From positions 62,001 to 126,000 of the forward strand of contig NZ_VTTL01000004.1 in NCBI RefSeq assembly GCF_008364685.1: a stretch of 64,000 bases of DNA, read 5' to 3'. Of the stretch, positions 50,013 through 60,437 are shown one piece after another (within the stretch, counting starts at the first letter, position 1; every line of letters starts with the position of its first letter). The notes beneath the pieces were generated by a model. That model made no database searches. It was not told the DNA's origin and saw only the letters and a program-made list of their open reading frames with translations. The position numbers were made by a program, and so were the translations under genes. The DNA comes from Xanthobacter oligotrophicus (GTDB lineage: Bacteria; Pseudomonadota; Alphaproteobacteria; Rhizobiales; Xanthobacteraceae).

Positions 50013-51158
50013 TCAGATCCGCCGGAGCCGGTCGAGGCCGACGATGAGGAGGCCCGCCGCCAGCCCCCAAACCGGCGCCCCGAGGCCCAGGGCCGTGACC
50101 CCGGAGGCGGTGGTGGCGAAGGTGGCGACGGCCGCGACCCGGTGCTTGTCCTCGTTCAGCGCCGCCGTGAGCGCGCCGGTGAGAGCGGGGAGCAAGGCGA
50201 GGCCGGCGATGGTGGCGATGAGGGCCGGCGGCAGGGCCGCGAACACCCCCACCAGCGAGGCGCCGGCCGCCGCCAGCAGCACATAGAAGCCGGCATAGAC
50301 CGGCCCCGCCAGCCAGCGCTGCCTCGGATCGGGATGGGTATCGGGCCCGGTGCACAGGGCGGCGGCGATGGCAGCCAGGTTGGAGGCGTGGGCCCCGAAG
50401 GGCGCGCTCGCCATGGAGGCAAGGCCGGTCACGGCGAGGATGGGCCGCACCGGGGGCACGTAGCCGCACGCGCGCAGCACCGCGAAGCCGGGCAGGTTCT
50501 GCGACGCCATGGTGACGAGGAACAGGGGCAGGCCGAGCCCCACCAGCACCGGGGTCTCGAAGCGCGGCGTGGTCCACACCAGGGCCGAGAGTTCGAACTC
50601 CGGCATGGGTCCCACCCGGCCGAGCAGGACGGCCCCGGCGCCGCCCACCACCAGCGCCGCCGGCACCGCCCAGTTGGGCGACAGAACCCGCACGATGAAG
50701 AACGCCGCGATCACCGGCAGCACCAAAGCCGGGGATGCCGCCGCATGTTCGGCCAGAGCCATGACGAATCGGACTAGGACGCCGGCCAGCATGGCGGCGG
50801 CCACCGCCACCGGAATGCGCGCGACCAGAGTGCCGAGGGGCTTGATGGCCGCGCACAGCACCACCAGCAGGCCGGCGACCAGGAAGGCACCGGTGGCCGA
50901 AGCCATGCCGATCCCCGATCCGAAGCCGGCTATGAGGGCCGCCCCCGGCGTGGACCAGGCAGCGATGATGGGCATGCGGTAGCGGATGGAGAGAAAGGCC
51001 GAGGTCGCCGCGATGGCCAGGCAGATGGCGGCGACCCAGGAGGAGGTTTCGGCAGGGTTCGCTCCCACCGCCGCGGCGGCGGCGAGGACAATGGCGAGTG
51101 TTCCGCCGAATCCCACGAGCGCCGCGACGAAGGCGGAAACGATGATGGAGACGCGCAC
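50013..51158 (-). CDS. benE: BenE family benzoate/H+ symporter
   Basis: Twelve-span inner-membrane transporter of 381 residues. Family segments include RYRMPIIAAWSTPGAALIAG, VVLCAAIKPLGTLVARIP, LPLFLVTMASQNLPGFAVLRACGY and APFGAHASNLAAIAAALCTGPDTHPDP, which match BenE closely. Benzoate is the known substrate of the family; no benzoate-degrading genes (benABC, catA) are in the window, so the local substrate is inferred. The start is a GTG after AAGGACAG. It faces the liv operon across the terminator. Confidence 0.9.
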   Translation of the reverse strand: MRVSIIVSAFVAALVGFGGTLAIVLAAAAAVGANPAETSSWVAAICLAIAATSAFLSIRYRMPIIAAWSTPGAALIAGFGSGIGMASATGAFLVAGLLVVLCAAIKPLGTLVARIPVAVAAAMLAGVLVRFVMALAEHAAASPALVLPVIAAFFIVRVLSPNWAVPAALVVGGAGAVLLGRVGPMPEFELSALVWTTPRFETPVLVGLGLPLFLVTMASQNLPGFAVLRACGYVPPVRPILAVTGLASMASAPFGAHASNLAAIAAALCTGPDTHPDPRQRWLAGPVYAGFYVLLAAAGASLVGVFAALPPALIATIAGLALLPALTGALTAALNEDKHRVAAVATFATTASGVTALGLGAPVWGLAAGLLIVGLDRLRRI

Positions 51159-51219
51159 GGGTCTGTCCTTGGCTGAATGGGGCAGGGCGGGAGCGGGAAT
51201 GGGAGGGAAAGCCGCCCGA

Positions 51220-52077
51220 TCAGGGCGCCTGCGCCGCCAGCACCGGGGCGAGGATGGCGATGGCCTGCCGCCGCGCCAGTGGGCCGAGGGGCTCGGGGGC
51301 GGTCATGTCGAGACTGGTGAAGCGCACGAACACCACCGTGTGCGCGCCCTTGCGGGCAAAGCCCACGAACCAGCCGAACGGTCGCGCCCGGTCGAGGCTG
51401 CCGTCGGCATGGCGGCCGTTGCCGGTGCCGGTCTTGCCGAACACCAGCCAGCCCGCCGGCTGCTCCTCGATGGCCATGAGCCGCTCGGTGGCGCCGACCG
51501 CCTCGGCGGAGATGGGCAAAGTGCCCTTCAGCATGCGACGCAGGAAATCGATCTGTTCCCGCGGGGAGATGCGCAGGGACGAGGAGAGCCAGAAGCGGGC
51601 CAGCGGCTCCTCCTCGCCCTTCAGGCCGCCCATGTTCTCGTTGCCGTAGGCGAAGCCCTTCAGATAGCCGCCCATGCGCTCCGCCCCCAGCTCGCGGGCG
51701 AGGACCTGAGAATACCAGACCACGGAATTCACCATCCAGGAGCGCGGCGTCTGCGGCCCGCGCGTCTGCGGCCGGGAGAGATCCGCGCCCTCGGGCGGCT
51801 CGAACACCGGCTGGGTCTCGCTTTTCAGCAGACCGGCATCATAGCCCATCAGGGCGAGGGCGATCTTGAAGGTGGAATTGGGCGGATGGCGGGTGGCGCA
51901 CAGGCCCTGCTTCGCCAGCACCCGCCCGCTTTCGAGATCGGTGGCGAGGAAGCAGTCTTCCGCCGCCTGCGCCGGCGCGGCGAGCACCGCGGCGGCGAGG
52001 GTGAGGAGAAGGCCGAACGCGGCGCGAGTCAGCGGGGGGCGCGTGCGGTGCGCGCCCCCGGTCCGGCGCGCAGCCAT
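51220..52077 (-). CDS. class D (OXA-type) beta-lactamase
   Basis: Periplasmic serine beta-lactamase of 285 residues with a signal peptide (cut near PAQA, residue 38). All class D motifs are present: S68-T-F-K71 (active-site Ser and the Lys that is carboxylated), S118-V-V120, Y144-G-N146, W164 in RFWLSSSLRIS, and K215-T-G-T-G. It therefore looks catalytically intact; its spectrum cannot be read from sequence. The start overlaps the panB stop by one base (TGATG), so it depends on panB for expression. Composition matches its neighbours and there is no mobile element, so this is a resident chromosomal gene. Confidence 0.9.
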   Translation of the reverse strand: MAARRTGGAHRTRPPLTRAAFGLLLTLAAAVLAAPAQAAEDCFLATDLESGRVLAKQGLCATRHPPNSTFKIALALMGYDAGLLKSETQPVFEPPEGADLSRPQTRGPQTPRSWMVNSVVWYSQVLARELGAERMGGYLKGFAYGNENMGGLKGEEEPLARFWLSSSLRISPREQIDFLRRMLKGTLPISAEAVGATERLMAIEEQPAGWLVFGKTGTGNGRHADGSLDRARPFGWFVGFARKGAHTVVFVRFTSLDMTAPEPLGPLARRQAIAILAPVLAAQAP

Positions 52078-52919
52078 CAGGAGGCTTTCGCCGGCTTCTC
52101 GACGAGGCGCGGGGCGTAGGTGTGCTCGGCGGCCGGGAAAGTGCGGGCGCGCACCTCGTCCGCATAGCTCGCCACCGCCTTCTCGATGTCGGGGCCGAGA
52201 TTGGCGTATTTCTTCACGAACTTGGGCACCCGGTCGCCGAGGCCCAGCATGTCCTCCAGCACCAGGATCTGGCCGTCGCAGGCGGGCGAGCCGCCGATGC
52301 CGATGGTGGGGGGCGCCACCTCCTGGGTGATGCGGCGGGCCAGCGGCTCGGCGATGGCCTCGAGCACGATGGAGAAGGCTCCGGCCTCGGCGATGGCGCG
52401 GGCGTCGTCGAGGATGATGGAGGCTTCCGCGTCGTCCCGGCCGCGGGCCTTGAACGAGCCGAGCGTGTTGATGGCCTGGGGGGTGAGGCCCACATGGCCC
52501 ATCACCGGCACGCCGCGATCCACCAGGAAGCGCACGGTCTCGGCCATGCGGCGCCCGCCTTCCAGCTTTACCGCGCCGGCGCCGGTCTCCTTCAGCACGC
52601 GGGCGGCGGTGTGGAAGGCTTCCGTGTGGCTCGCCTCGTAGCTGCCGAAGGGCAGGTCCACCACGATGAGGGCGCGCTTGGTGCCGCGCACCACGGCGCG
52701 GCCGTGGACGATCATCATCTCCACGGTGACCGGCACGGTGGTTTCCATGCCGTGCATCACCATGCCAAGGCTGTCGCCCACCAGGATCACGTCCACATGG
52801 CGGTCGAGCAGGCGCGCCGTGTGGGCGTGGTAGGAGGTGAGGGAGACGATGGGCTCGCCTCCCTTGCGCGCCTGGATCTGCGGCGCCGTGATGCGGCGGG
52901 CGTCGGCCTGACTGGACAT
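52077..52919 (-). CDS. panB: 3-methyl-2-oxobutanoate hydroxymethyltransferase
   Basis: First step of pantothenate synthesis: transfers a hydroxymethyl group from methylene-tetrahydrofolate to 2-oxoisovalerate. The 280-residue TIM barrel has [69 protein letters not shown] and [22 protein letters not shown]. Length is standard. panC is not adjacent; a beta-lactamase gene is coupled downstream instead. Confidence 0.95.
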   Translation of the reverse strand: MSSQADARRITAPQIQARKGGEPIVSLTSYHAHTARLLDRHVDVILVGDSLGMVMHGMETTVPVTVEMMIVHGRAVVRGTKRALIVVDLPFGSYEASHTEAFHTAARVLKETGAGAVKLEGGRRMAETVRFLVDRGVPVMGHVGLTPQAINTLGSFKARGRDDAEASIILDDARAIAEAGAFSIVLEAIAEPLARRITQEVAPPTIGIGGSPACDGQILVLEDMLGLGDRVPKFVKKYANLGPDIEKAVASYADEVRARTFPAAEHTYAPRLVEKPAKAS

Positions 52920-52952
52920 GGCGTTCCTCTTACGTTTCTGGCGCAGGCGGCC

Positions 52953-53519
52953 TCACATGACGGGCACGCCGATCACATAGGGATGGAATAGGTAGGCGAG
53001 CGCGGCATAGAGCACCAGCCCCCCGCCCACGACGAGCGCGTCGCCGGCATAATTGTTGGGCGCCACCGGCAGCGGATCGCCGCGCCGCTTGACCGCGATG
53101 CGATCATACACCGCCCAGGCCAGCACCGAGCCGAACAGCACGATGGAGGCGACATCGCCATTGGCGAGGAGATGGGCGAGGGCCCAGATCTTCACCCCCA
53201 CCAGCATGGGGTGCTTGAGCCAGGCCTTGATGTGGCTCGGCACCTTGGAAGCCACCAGCGCGATGCAGGCGAACACCATCAGCAGCTTGGTGAGATGCAT
53301 CATCCCCAGGGGCGGATCCCACAGGTCCGGCGCGCCGGAGGCCCGCCACAGGGCAAATCCGTAGGCGGTGAGCAACAGGCCGCTGATGGCGAGCAGGGAG
53401 AAGAAGCCCTTGTAGCCGGCCTCCCCCACCTGGGCGATGAGCTTGGCCCGAAGACCCCTGAGGCTCCCCACCACATGGATGCCGAGGAAAACCACAAGGC
53501 CGAACAGCATCATCACCAT
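52953..53519 (-). CDS. nnrU: NnrU family membrane protein
   Basis: Six-span inner-membrane protein of 188 residues: MLFGLVVFLGIHVVGSLRGLRAKL, GLLLTAYGFALWRASGAPDLWDPP, VPSHIKAWLKHPMLVGVKIWALAHLLANGD and AWAVYDRIAVKRR. NnrU was first described beside nitric oxide metabolism genes; its biochemical role is unresolved, and distant relatives include isomerases of carotenoid metabolism. No denitrification gene is near. GGAGAT precedes the ATG used. It lies 33 bases upstream of panB on the same strand. Confidence 0.88.
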   Translation of the reverse strand: MVMMLFGLVVFLGIHVVGSLRGLRAKLIAQVGEAGYKGFFSLLAISGLLLTAYGFALWRASGAPDLWDPPLGMMHLTKLLMVFACIALVASKVPSHIKAWLKHPMLVGVKIWALAHLLANGDVASIVLFGSVLAWAVYDRIAVKRRGDPLPVAPNNYAGDALVVGGGLVLYAALAYLFHPYVIGVPVM

Positions 53520-53595
53520 GGATTGATCTCCTTCGCCGGCGCCCGGCTGACAGCCCTCTACGGCTCGCCGGCGCTTCGAACCGGCGCGCGGACAA

Positions 53596-53690
53596 TAGAA
53601 CATTTTCGCGCGGAGTGGGCCTCGATCCGCGTGAAGAAAATGCGACGGAACAAGGGTCTAGAGCAGCATCGCGATTCCGTGAAGTCCGCT
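53596..53690 (+). repeat. dispersed Hyphomicrobiales-type repeat, copy 2
   Basis: TAGAACATTTTCGCGCGGAG (53596-53615), GCGTGAAGAAAATGCG (53629-53644) and GTCTAGAGCAGCATCGCG (53656-53673) align in order with the element at 11174-11278, in the same orientation. It lies in the intergenic region between nnrU and the L,D-transpeptidase gene (53520-53836), where I see no gene. Confidence 0.6.
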
Positions 53691-53836
53691 CCGGCTCGCG
53701 CCCCGACCGGCGGCGCGGCGGTATCTGTTGGCGGCCGCATGGATGGCGTTCGCCCTGGGCGCAGATTTGGGTGCAGCCTTGCGTTGCAGCCTTGGCGTGG
53801 CAGTATGATTTCCCGAAGGGGAGGAAGGATACGGCG

Positions 53837-54358
53837 ATGGCTGGGTTGTGGGCCGGCTTCCGTGCGGCGGCAAGATCTGCTGTGAAGCCATCGGCCGTGA
53901 AACCTTTGGCGAAACCTTCGGCCGCAGGCGGATGGCGGGCGGTGCCGGTGGCACTGGCCCTGCTTCTGCTGTCGGGCATCCTCGTCCGGGCCGAGGCGGC
54001 GGCGGTGGTGGCGCGGGTGGACCTGTCGTCCCAGCGCATGACGGTCTCCGTGAACGGCGTGCCGCGCTATTCCTGGCTGGTCTCCACCGCGCGACGGGGC
54101 TACGTGACGCCTACCGGCGTCTACCGGCCACAGCGGCTCTACCGCGAGTATTATTCGCGCAAGTATTACAACTCGCCCATGCCCTATTCGATCTTCTACA
54201 GCGGGGGCTTCGCCATCCACGGCAGCTATGCGGTGAACCAGCTGGGGGGACCGGCCTCCCACGGCTGCATCCGCCTGCATCCGGGGAATGCGGCCACGCT
54301 CTATTCCCTGGTCCAGAGCTATGGCCCGGGCAACACGCGGATCGTGATCACCCGCTGA
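53837..54358 (+). CDS. L,D-transpeptidase (YkuD family)
   Basis: Cross-links peptidoglycan, or attaches proteins to it, in the periplasm. The 173-residue product has a short cytoplasmic lead with a [13 protein letters not shown] near-repeat, an N-terminal hydrophobic segment ([15 protein letters not shown]) and a YkuD domain ending with the catalytic H128-G-S and S141-H-G-C144-I-R-L motif. Cys144 is the nucleophile. The domain is small, without LysM or other wall-binding modules. AAGGA precedes the ATG at 53837. Confidence 0.9.
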   Translation: MAGLWAGFRAAARSAVKPSAVKPLAKPSAAGGWRAVPVALALLLLSGILVRAEAAAVVARVDLSSQRMTVSVNGVPRYSWLVSTARRGYVTPTGVYRPQRLYREYYSRKYYNSPMPYSIFYSGGFAIHGSYAVNQLGGPASHGCIRLHPGNAATLYSLVQSYGPGNTRIVITR

Positions 54359-54408
54359 AGCGCGCCTGCGGGGCGTTCTGGGTGGGGCGCCCCGGCCGGC
54401 CCTGCGCC

Positions 54409-55875
54409 TCAGATGTAGTACAGCACCGTCAGAAGCGCGAAGCACGGCACCAGGAAGACGATGGACCAGACCATGTAGCCGAAGAAGCTCGGCATCTTCA
54501 CGCCGCGGTGGCGGGCGATGGAGAGCACCATGAAGTTCGGCGCATTGCCGATATAGGTCATGGCGCCCATGAACACCGCGCCCGCCGAGATCGCCTCCAG
54601 CGTCACCGCCAGCGGTCCCATGAGCTGGTGCGGGTCGCCGCCGGCGAGATTGAAGAAGACGAGATAGGTGGGCGCATTGTCGAGGAACGCCGAGAGCGCC
54701 CCCGTCAGCCAGAAGTACCACACGTTCACCGGCTGCCCGTCCGCCCCTGTCACCAGTTCCACCAGCGGGGAGAAGGCGCCCCGCGAGCCGGCCTTGAGAA
54801 TGGCGATAACTGGTATGATGGTGAGGAAGATGGCGGCAAACAGCTTCGCCACCTCCCGGATCGGCTCCCAGTCGAAGCCGTTGCGCTCGCGCACGATGGC
54901 GGGGGTGATGGCGAGGGAGACCAGGGCCAGGACCACCAGCAGCACATCGCGCGCGATCCACTGCAGCTCCACGGGGGTGCCGTAGATGTTGAAGGTGACG
55001 CCGGGCTTCCACAGGGCGCTGAGCAGGATGGCGCCGATGATGCCCACCAGCAGCGGCAGGTTCTGCACTCCGCGCAGCCCGATCCCTTCCGTCGGCGGGG
55101 TCGGATCGGGCCGTTTCACGGCGGCGTCCTCCTTCGCGTAGAAGTAGCGGTCGAGCAGGTAGAAGGCGACGAGCAGGATCGCCGCGATCACCGCCGTGTC
55201 GTGCAGCAGGTGGGTGGTGGTCCAGAAGAAGTTCACGCCCTTCAGGAAGCCCAGGAACAAGGGCGGGTCGCCCAGCGGCGTAAGCGAGCCGCCGATGTTG
55301 GACACCAGGAAGATGAAGAAGACCACGGTGTGCACATTGTGCCGCCGGTCGTCATTGGCGCGCAGCAGCGGCCGGATCAGCACCATGGAGGCGCCGGTGG
55401 TGCCGATGAGGCTCGCGATCAGGGTGCCGATGGCGAGGATGAGCGTGTTGACCGCCGGCGTGCCCTTGATGTTCCCGGTCACCAGCACGCCGCCGGACAC
55501 CGTGAACAGAGCGAACAGCAGGATAATGAAGGGGATGTATTCAAGGAGCGCGGTGTGCACCACCTCGTGCCCCGTGGCCGACGGGCCATAGACGGCGGCG
55601 AAGGGCACGACGAAGGCGAGGCCCCAGAACAGGGCCACCTTGCCGTAATGGTGATGCCAGAAATGGCTCGCCAGCAGCGGCAGCAGCGCGATGGACAGCA
55701 GCATGCCGGCAAACGGGATGGCCCAGAGCGGGGACAGCCGCGCCCCGTCGAGCACCGGCAGGCCCTGCGCCGCAAGGGCAGGCGAGGCCGCGGCCAGGAG
55801 GAGTGCGAGGAAGGGCAGGGCAAAAGCGGCCGCGGACCCGAGACCAAACTTCATCCCGCGACGCTGCGCTGCCAT
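54409..55875 (-). CDS. sodium:proton antiporter, NhaD/ArsB-like
   Basis: Inner-membrane protein of 488 residues with a signal-like first segment and about 12 spans. Signatures of the ion-transporter superfamily are visible: [80 protein letters not shown] and [17 protein letters not shown]. This layout matches the NhaD-type Na+/H+ antiporters of alphaproteobacteria; ion specificity is inferred. Start chosen at 55873-55875 after GGGGGGTGG; the frame runs further upstream without signals. Confidence 0.87.
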   Translation of the reverse strand: MAAQRRGMKFGLGSAAAFALPFLALLLAAASPALAAQGLPVLDGARLSPLWAIPFAGMLLSIALLPLLASHFWHHHYGKVALFWGLAFVVPFAAVYGPSATGHEVVHTALLEYIPFIILLFALFTVSGGVLVTGNIKGTPAVNTLILAIGTLIASLIGTTGASMVLIRPLLRANDDRRHNVHTVVFFIFLVSNIGGSLTPLGDPPLFLGFLKGVNFFWTTTHLLHDTAVIAAILLVAFYLLDRYFYAKEDAAVKRPDPTPPTEGIGLRGVQNLPLLVGIIGAILLSALWKPGVTFNIYGTPVELQWIARDVLLVVLALVSLAITPAIVRERNGFDWEPIREVAKLFAAIFLTIIPVIAILKAGSRGAFSPLVELVTGADGQPVNVWYFWLTGALSAFLDNAPTYLVFFNLAGGDPHQLMGPLAVTLEAISAGAVFMGAMTYIGNAPNFMVLSIARHRGVKMPSFFGYMVWSIVFLVPCFALLTVLYYI

Positions 55876-56097
55876 CGCCACCCCCCAGATTACCCACCCG
55901 GGTTTGATGGACGAAGCACACGCCGGTGGCAAGGTGGAGCTTGGCAACGTTCCCCCGGCCTGCGGCCCGCAGTGCACCATGGCGCGCCCCGCGCGGGGCT
56001 CCAGGGTCGCCGCCGCCACCCGCCGCGACCGGGAGAAAGGTTGACCGGACGGCCTGTTTCTGTCCTAGTCCCGCCCGATTTTACCCTTGACGGATCC

Positions 56098-58782
56098 ATG
56101 ACCCAAGATCGTACGACGGAGCGCGCCCCCGAGCGTGCGCAAGACCGTAGCCTCGACCGCTACAATGCCCGCGAAGCCGAGCCGAGGTGGCAGAAGACCT
56201 GGGCCGAGCGCGGCATCTTCCGCACGCGAAACGACGACCCGCGCCCGAAATTCTTCGTCATGGAGATGTTTCCCTATCCGTCGGGGCGCATCCACATCGG
56301 CCACGGCCGCAATTATGTGATGGGCGACGTGCTCGCGCGCTACAAGCGCATGCAGGGCTTCAACGTGCTCCATCCCATGGGCTGGGACGCCTTCGGCCTG
56401 CCGGCGGAGAATGCCGCCATCGAGCGCGGCATCCACCCCAAGAGCTGGACCTACGAGAACATCGCCTCCATGCGCGAGCAGCTGCAGCTGCTCGGCCTCT
56501 CGCTGGACTGGAACCGTGAGATCGCTACCTGCGACCCGTCCTATTACGCGGAGCAGCAGCGCATCTTCCTGGATTTCCTCGACAACGGCCTCGCCTATCG
56601 CAAGGAGAGCGAGGTCAATTGGGACCCGGTGGACAACACCGTGCTCGCCAACGAGCAGGTCATCGACGGGCGCGGCTGGCGCTCGGGGGCCATCGTGGAG
56701 CGGCGCAAGCTGTCGCAGTGGTTCCTGCGCATCACCGATTTCGCCCAGGAACTGCTGGACGCCCTCGATACGCTCGACCGCTGGCCCGAGAAGGTGCGCC
56801 TCATGCAGCGCAACTGGATTGGCCGCTCGGAAGGCATGGAGGTGCTGTTCGAGTTCACCAGGGCCGCGGTTTCGGCCGGCACCCTGCCGGCGGCGGCGAA
56901 GGCGGTGAAGGTCTACACCACCCGTCCCGATACCCTGTTCGGCGCTTCCTTCCTGGCGCTCTCTCCCGACCATCCGCTGGCCCAGCATCTGGCGCTCAAG
57001 GATGCGGCGCTCGCGGCCTTCATCGCCGAGTGCAAGCGCGGCGGCACCTCGGCCGAGGAGATCGAGACCCAGGAGAAGATGGGTTACCCGACCGGCCTCG
57101 AGGTCGTCCACCCGCTGGACGACAAGCGCACCGTGCCGGTCTACGTGGCCAATTTCGTGCTGATGGACTACGGCACCGGCGCCATTTTCGGCTGCCCGGC
57201 CCACGACCAGCGCGATCTCGACTTCGCCCGCAAGTACGGCCTTTCCGTCACCCCCGTGGTGCTGCCGGCGGAGACCGATCCCGGCGCCTTCGCGGTGGAC
57301 GACGTGGCCTATGACGGCGACGGCACCCTGTTCAACTCCGGATTCCTGGACGGCATGAGCGTGCCCGACGCCAAGGAAGCCGTGGCCCGCCGGCTGGAGC
57401 GCTTCCGCGTCGGCGACGAGCCGCAGGGCACGCGGCGGGTGAATTTCCGCCTGCGCGACTGGGGCATCTCGCGCCAGCGCTATTGGGGCTGCCCCATCCC
57501 GGTCATCCATTGCGACGCCTGCGGACCGGTGGGCGTGCCCCGCGAGCAGCTCCCGGTGGCGCTGCCCGACGATGTCACCTTCGACCGTCCCGGCAATCCG
57601 CTGGATCGCGCCAAGGCGTGGCGCGACGTGCCGTGCCCCAAGTGCGGCAAGCCGGCCCGGCGCGAAACCGACACCATGGACACCTTCGTGGATTCGTCCT
57701 GGTATTTCCTGCGCTATGCCTCGGACAATCCGCAGGTGCCGCTGGACAAGGACGCGGTGGCCCACTGGCTGCCGGTGGACCAGTATATCGGCGGCATCGA
57801 GCACGCGATCCTGCACCTGCTCTATTCGCGCTTCTTCACCCGGGCGCTGAAGAAATGCGGGCGCGTGGACCTGGACGAGCCGTTCGCCGGACTGTTCACC
57901 CAAGGTATGATCGTCCACGAGACCTATAAGGATACCGCCGGCAAGTGGCTGTTCCCGGAGGAGGTGAAGCTCCTCGGCAACGGCAAGGCCATCAAGATCG
58001 CCGACGGTTCGGATGTCACCGTCTCCCCGCCGGAGAAGATGTCCAAGTCCAAGCGCAACGTGGTTGCCCCCGAGGTGGTGGCGGATACCTACGGTGTGGA
58101 TTGTGCCCGCTGGTTCATGCTCTCCGACACCCCACCCGAGCGCGACAGCGAGTGGACGCAGGGCGGCATCGAGGGCGCATGGCGCTTCGTGCAGCGGGTC
58201 TGGCGGCTGGTGAATGAGGCGGTGGAGCTGGGCGCGCCCGCAGGTTCCCCGCGCCCGGATGCCTTCTTGCCCACCGCCCTCGGCCTGCGCCGGGCCGCCC
58301 ACGGCCTTGTGGCGACGGTGGCCGAGGATATCGAACGCCTGCGCTTCAACGTGGCGGTGGCCCACGTGCACGAATTCGCCAACGCTTTCGGCAGCGCCAT
58401 TGCCGCGGCCCGGGCGGAGAAGGAGGTCCCGTCGGACCTCGCCTTCGCCCTGCGCGAGGCGGCGGAAATGCTCGCTTCAGTGGTGGCACCCATGGTGCCG
58501 CACCTGGCGGAGGAGTGCTGGGTTGCCCTCGGCGAAAGCACGCTGGTGGCGCAGGCCCCCTGGCCGAAGGTGGAGGCCGACCTGCTGCGTCAGGACACGG
58601 TCACACTTCCGATCCAGATCAATGGCAAGAAGCGCGATGATATCGTCGTGCCGCGCGAGGCGACGGCGGCGGAAGTGGAAGCCCTGGTGCTGAAGCTGGA
58701 AAGCGTGCAGCGGGCACTCGACGGCCGCGCGCCAAAGCGTATCATCGTGGTGCCGCAGAGGATCGTGAATGTCGTTGCTTGA
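56098..58782 (+). CDS. leuS: leucyl-tRNA synthetase
   Basis: Class Ia synthetase charging tRNA-Leu. The 894-residue product has [19 protein letters not shown] (H66-I-G-H69), [13 protein letters not shown], the CP1 editing domain ([32 protein letters not shown]), a zinc-like [28 protein letters not shown] region and K647-MSKS-651. Length is normal. The start at 56098 matches the family; the frame stays open upstream by chance. It overlaps lptE by 14 bases, leading a leuS-lptE-holA unit that is conserved among alphaproteobacteria. Confidence 0.96.
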   Translation: MTQDRTTERAPERAQDRSLDRYNAREAEPRWQKTWAERGIFRTRNDDPRPKFFVMEMFPYPSGRIHIGHGRNYVMGDVLARYKRMQGFNVLHPMGWDAFGLPAENAAIERGIHPKSWTYENIASMREQLQLLGLSLDWNREIATCDPSYYAEQQRIFLDFLDNGLAYRKESEVNWDPVDNTVLANEQVIDGRGWRSGAIVERRKLSQWFLRITDFAQELLDALDTLDRWPEKVRLMQRNWIGRSEGMEVLFEFTRAAVSAGTLPAAAKAVKVYTTRPDTLFGASFLALSPDHPLAQHLALKDAALAAFIAECKRGGTSAEEIETQEKMGYPTGLEVVHPLDDKRTVPVYVANFVLMDYGTGAIFGCPAHDQRDLDFARKYGLSVTPVVLPAETDPGAFAVDDVAYDGDGTLFNSGFLDGMSVPDAKEAVARRLERFRVGDEPQGTRRVNFRLRDWGISRQRYWGCPIPVIHCDACGPVGVPREQLPVALPDDVTFDRPGNPLDRAKAWRDVPCPKCGKPARRETDTMDTFVDSSWYFLRYASDNPQVPLDKDAVAHWLPVDQYIGGIEHAILHLLYSRFFTRALKKCGRVDLDEPFAGLFTQGMIVHETYKDTAGKWLFPEEVKLLGNGKAIKIADGSDVTVSPPEKMSKSKRNVVAPEVVADTYGVDCARWFMLSDTPPERDSEWTQGGIEGAWRFVQRVWRLVNEAVELGAPAGSPRPDAFLPTALGLRRAAHGLVATVAEDIERLRFNVAVAHVHEFANAFGSAIAAARAEKEVPSDLAFALREAAEMLASVVAPMVPHLAEECWVALGESTLVAQAPWPKVEADLLRQDTVTLPIQINGKKRDDIVVPREATAAEVEALVLKLESVQRALDGRAPKRIIVVPQRIVNVVA

Positions 58783-59395
58783 TCCCTCGTCCCAAGTGTC
58801 CCGCCCTAAGTCCCGCCCCGCTTCCCGGGTGGGTCAGCTTGCCCGTGCACCGCTCGCGGCGCGGCTGGCGCTGGTGTGCGCGCTCGCCGGCGCGCTGGCT
58901 GGCTGCTTCCAGCCGCTCTATGCGGAAAACTCGACCGTGGGCGGCCCCGCCCTCATGGACAAGTTCCGGGACGTGGATGTCATCGAGATCCGGGGCCGGC
59001 TCGGCAATGACCTGCGCAACGACCTCATCTTCGCCCTCACCGGCGGGTCGGGGAACCCGAAGGGTGCGCCGCTCCAGCTCATCGTCGCGGTGGATACCTC
59101 CGCGTCCACGGCCATCGTGAACTCGTCCTCGGGCCTGCCCGAGAACCAGGTCATCCGCGTCACCGCCAACTGGCGCCTGGTGAAGGCGGCCGACGATCCG
59201 AAGAAGGCGGCGATCGTGACCACGGGCGCGGCCTCCGGTACCGCCACCATCGACACCAGCGACCAGCGCTTCGCCAATTACAGCGCCACCATGGACGCCG
59301 AGAAGCGCGCCGCGCGCAGCGTCGCCGACCAGATCAAGGCCCAGCTTGGCGCCTTTTTCATCCGCAATCCCAGCGCCCCCGGCTCGGCGAGCTGA
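58769..59395 (+). CDS. lptE: LPS-assembly lipoprotein LptE
   Basis: Outer-membrane lipoprotein that plugs LptD for lipopolysaccharide insertion. The 208-residue product has a basic N-terminus, a hydrophobic segment and the lipobox LAGC (Cys46), then FQPLYAENS, the typical start of mature LptE, and [32 protein letters not shown]. The signal region is long because the first 22 residues overlap or follow the leuS end. Identification rests on the F-x-P-L-Y motif and on the leuS-lptE-holA order. Confidence 0.88.
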   Translation: MSLLDPSSQVSRPKSRPASRVGQLARAPLAARLALVCALAGALAGCFQPLYAENSTVGGPALMDKFRDVDVIEIRGRLGNDLRNDLIFALTGGSGNPKGAPLQLIVAVDTSASTAIVNSSSGLPENQVIRVTANWRLVKAADDPKKAAIVTTGAASGTATIDTSDQRFANYSATMDAEKRAARSVADQIKAQLGAFFIRNPSAPGSAS

Positions 59396-59398
59396 GCC

Positions 59399-60427
59399 GT
59401 GGTCGCGGTGCGGCCTGGCGACGCCGAGACGGCGCTCGCCCGGCGCGACCCGGGCAAGAGCGTCGTCCTCATCTTCGGGCCCGATACCGGCCTCGTGCAT
59501 GAGCGGGCCCAGGGCCTCGTGCGCCGGGCCGTGCCCGATGCGCACGATCCGTTTGCCCTGGTGCGCCTCGAAGGCGACGACATCTCCTCCGACCCCCGCC
59601 GGCTGATCGACGAGACCTCCACCATCGGCCTGTTCGGCGGCGAGCGGGTGGTGTGGGTGCGCGCCGGCAGCCGCAACATCGTGCCGGCGCTCGAGCCGGT
59701 GCTCGCCGGCCGCTGCGACGCGCTGGTGGTGGTGGAGGCCGGCGACCTGAAGAAGGGCGCCCCCTTGCGCGCCCTGTGCGAGAACGCCCCCAACGCCCTC
59801 GCCATCGCCTGCTATGCCGACAGCGACCGCGATCTTTCCCGTCTCGTGGATTCCATGATGGCCGAGGCGGGCCTTGCCATCGACCGCGACGCGCGGGACC
59901 TCCTGGTTTCCCTCATCGGCGGCGATCGCCTCGCCTCCCGCGGGGAGATCGCCAAGCTCATCCTCTATGCCCTGGGGCAGCAGCGGGTGAGCCTTGAGGA
60001 TGTGCGCACCATCGTGGGTGATGCCTCGGCGCTGGCCCTCGACGACGTGGTGGACTCGGCGCTGGCCGGGGAGACGCGGGAGGCTCTGGCCGCCCTCGCC
60101 AAGGCCATGGGCGCGGCGACCCGGCCCGACGCGGTGCTCGGCAGCCTGCTGCGCGCGCTCACCGCCCTGCATCCCATGACGCTCGCCGTGGCCGGCGGGG
60201 CGAGCCCCGACCAGGTGGTGGGATCGGCCCGCCCGCCGGTGCATTTCTCGCGCAAGGCGAAGATGGAGAAAGCGTTGCGGGCGCTCGATCCGGATCGCTG
60301 CCTGAAGGCTCTGCTGGCGGTGGACGACGCCGTGCTCGCCGCTCGCCGCAACGCTCCGCTTGCGCCCGCCATCTGCGAGCGGGTGGTGCTCCAGGTGGCC
60401 CAGCAGGCCGGGCGGGGACGGCGGTAA
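59399..60427 (+). CDS. holA: DNA polymerase III delta subunit
   Basis: Clamp-loader subunit that opens the beta sliding clamp. The 342-residue product shows VVLIFGPDTGLVHERAQGLVRRA, IGLFGGERVVWVRAG, LVVVEAGDLKKGAPLRALCE and the helical C-terminus with LGSLLRALTALHPM and RCLKALLAVDDAVLAARRN. The start is a GTG three bases after lptE stops. It converges on ampG with only ten bases between, leaving no room for a separate terminator. Confidence 0.92.
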   Translation: MVAVRPGDAETALARRDPGKSVVLIFGPDTGLVHERAQGLVRRAVPDAHDPFALVRLEGDDISSDPRRLIDETSTIGLFGGERVVWVRAGSRNIVPALEPVLAGRCDALVVVEAGDLKKGAPLRALCENAPNALAIACYADSDRDLSRLVDSMMAEAGLAIDRDARDLLVSLIGGDRLASRGEIAKLILYALGQQRVSLEDVRTIVGDASALALDDVVDSALAGETREALAALAKAMGAATRPDAVLGSLLRALTALHPMTLAVAGGASPDQVVGSARPPVHFSRKAKMEKALRALDPDRCLKALLAVDDAVLAARRNAPLAPAICERVVLQVAQQAGRGRR

Positions 60428-60437
60428 CGAGAGAGGC

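Noticed and set aside
53848-56097. Long in-frame extension upstream of leuS
   Set aside because: The family start is the ATG at 56098; the 750 upstream codons are antisense to the antiporter gene and overlap the L,D-transpeptidase gene.
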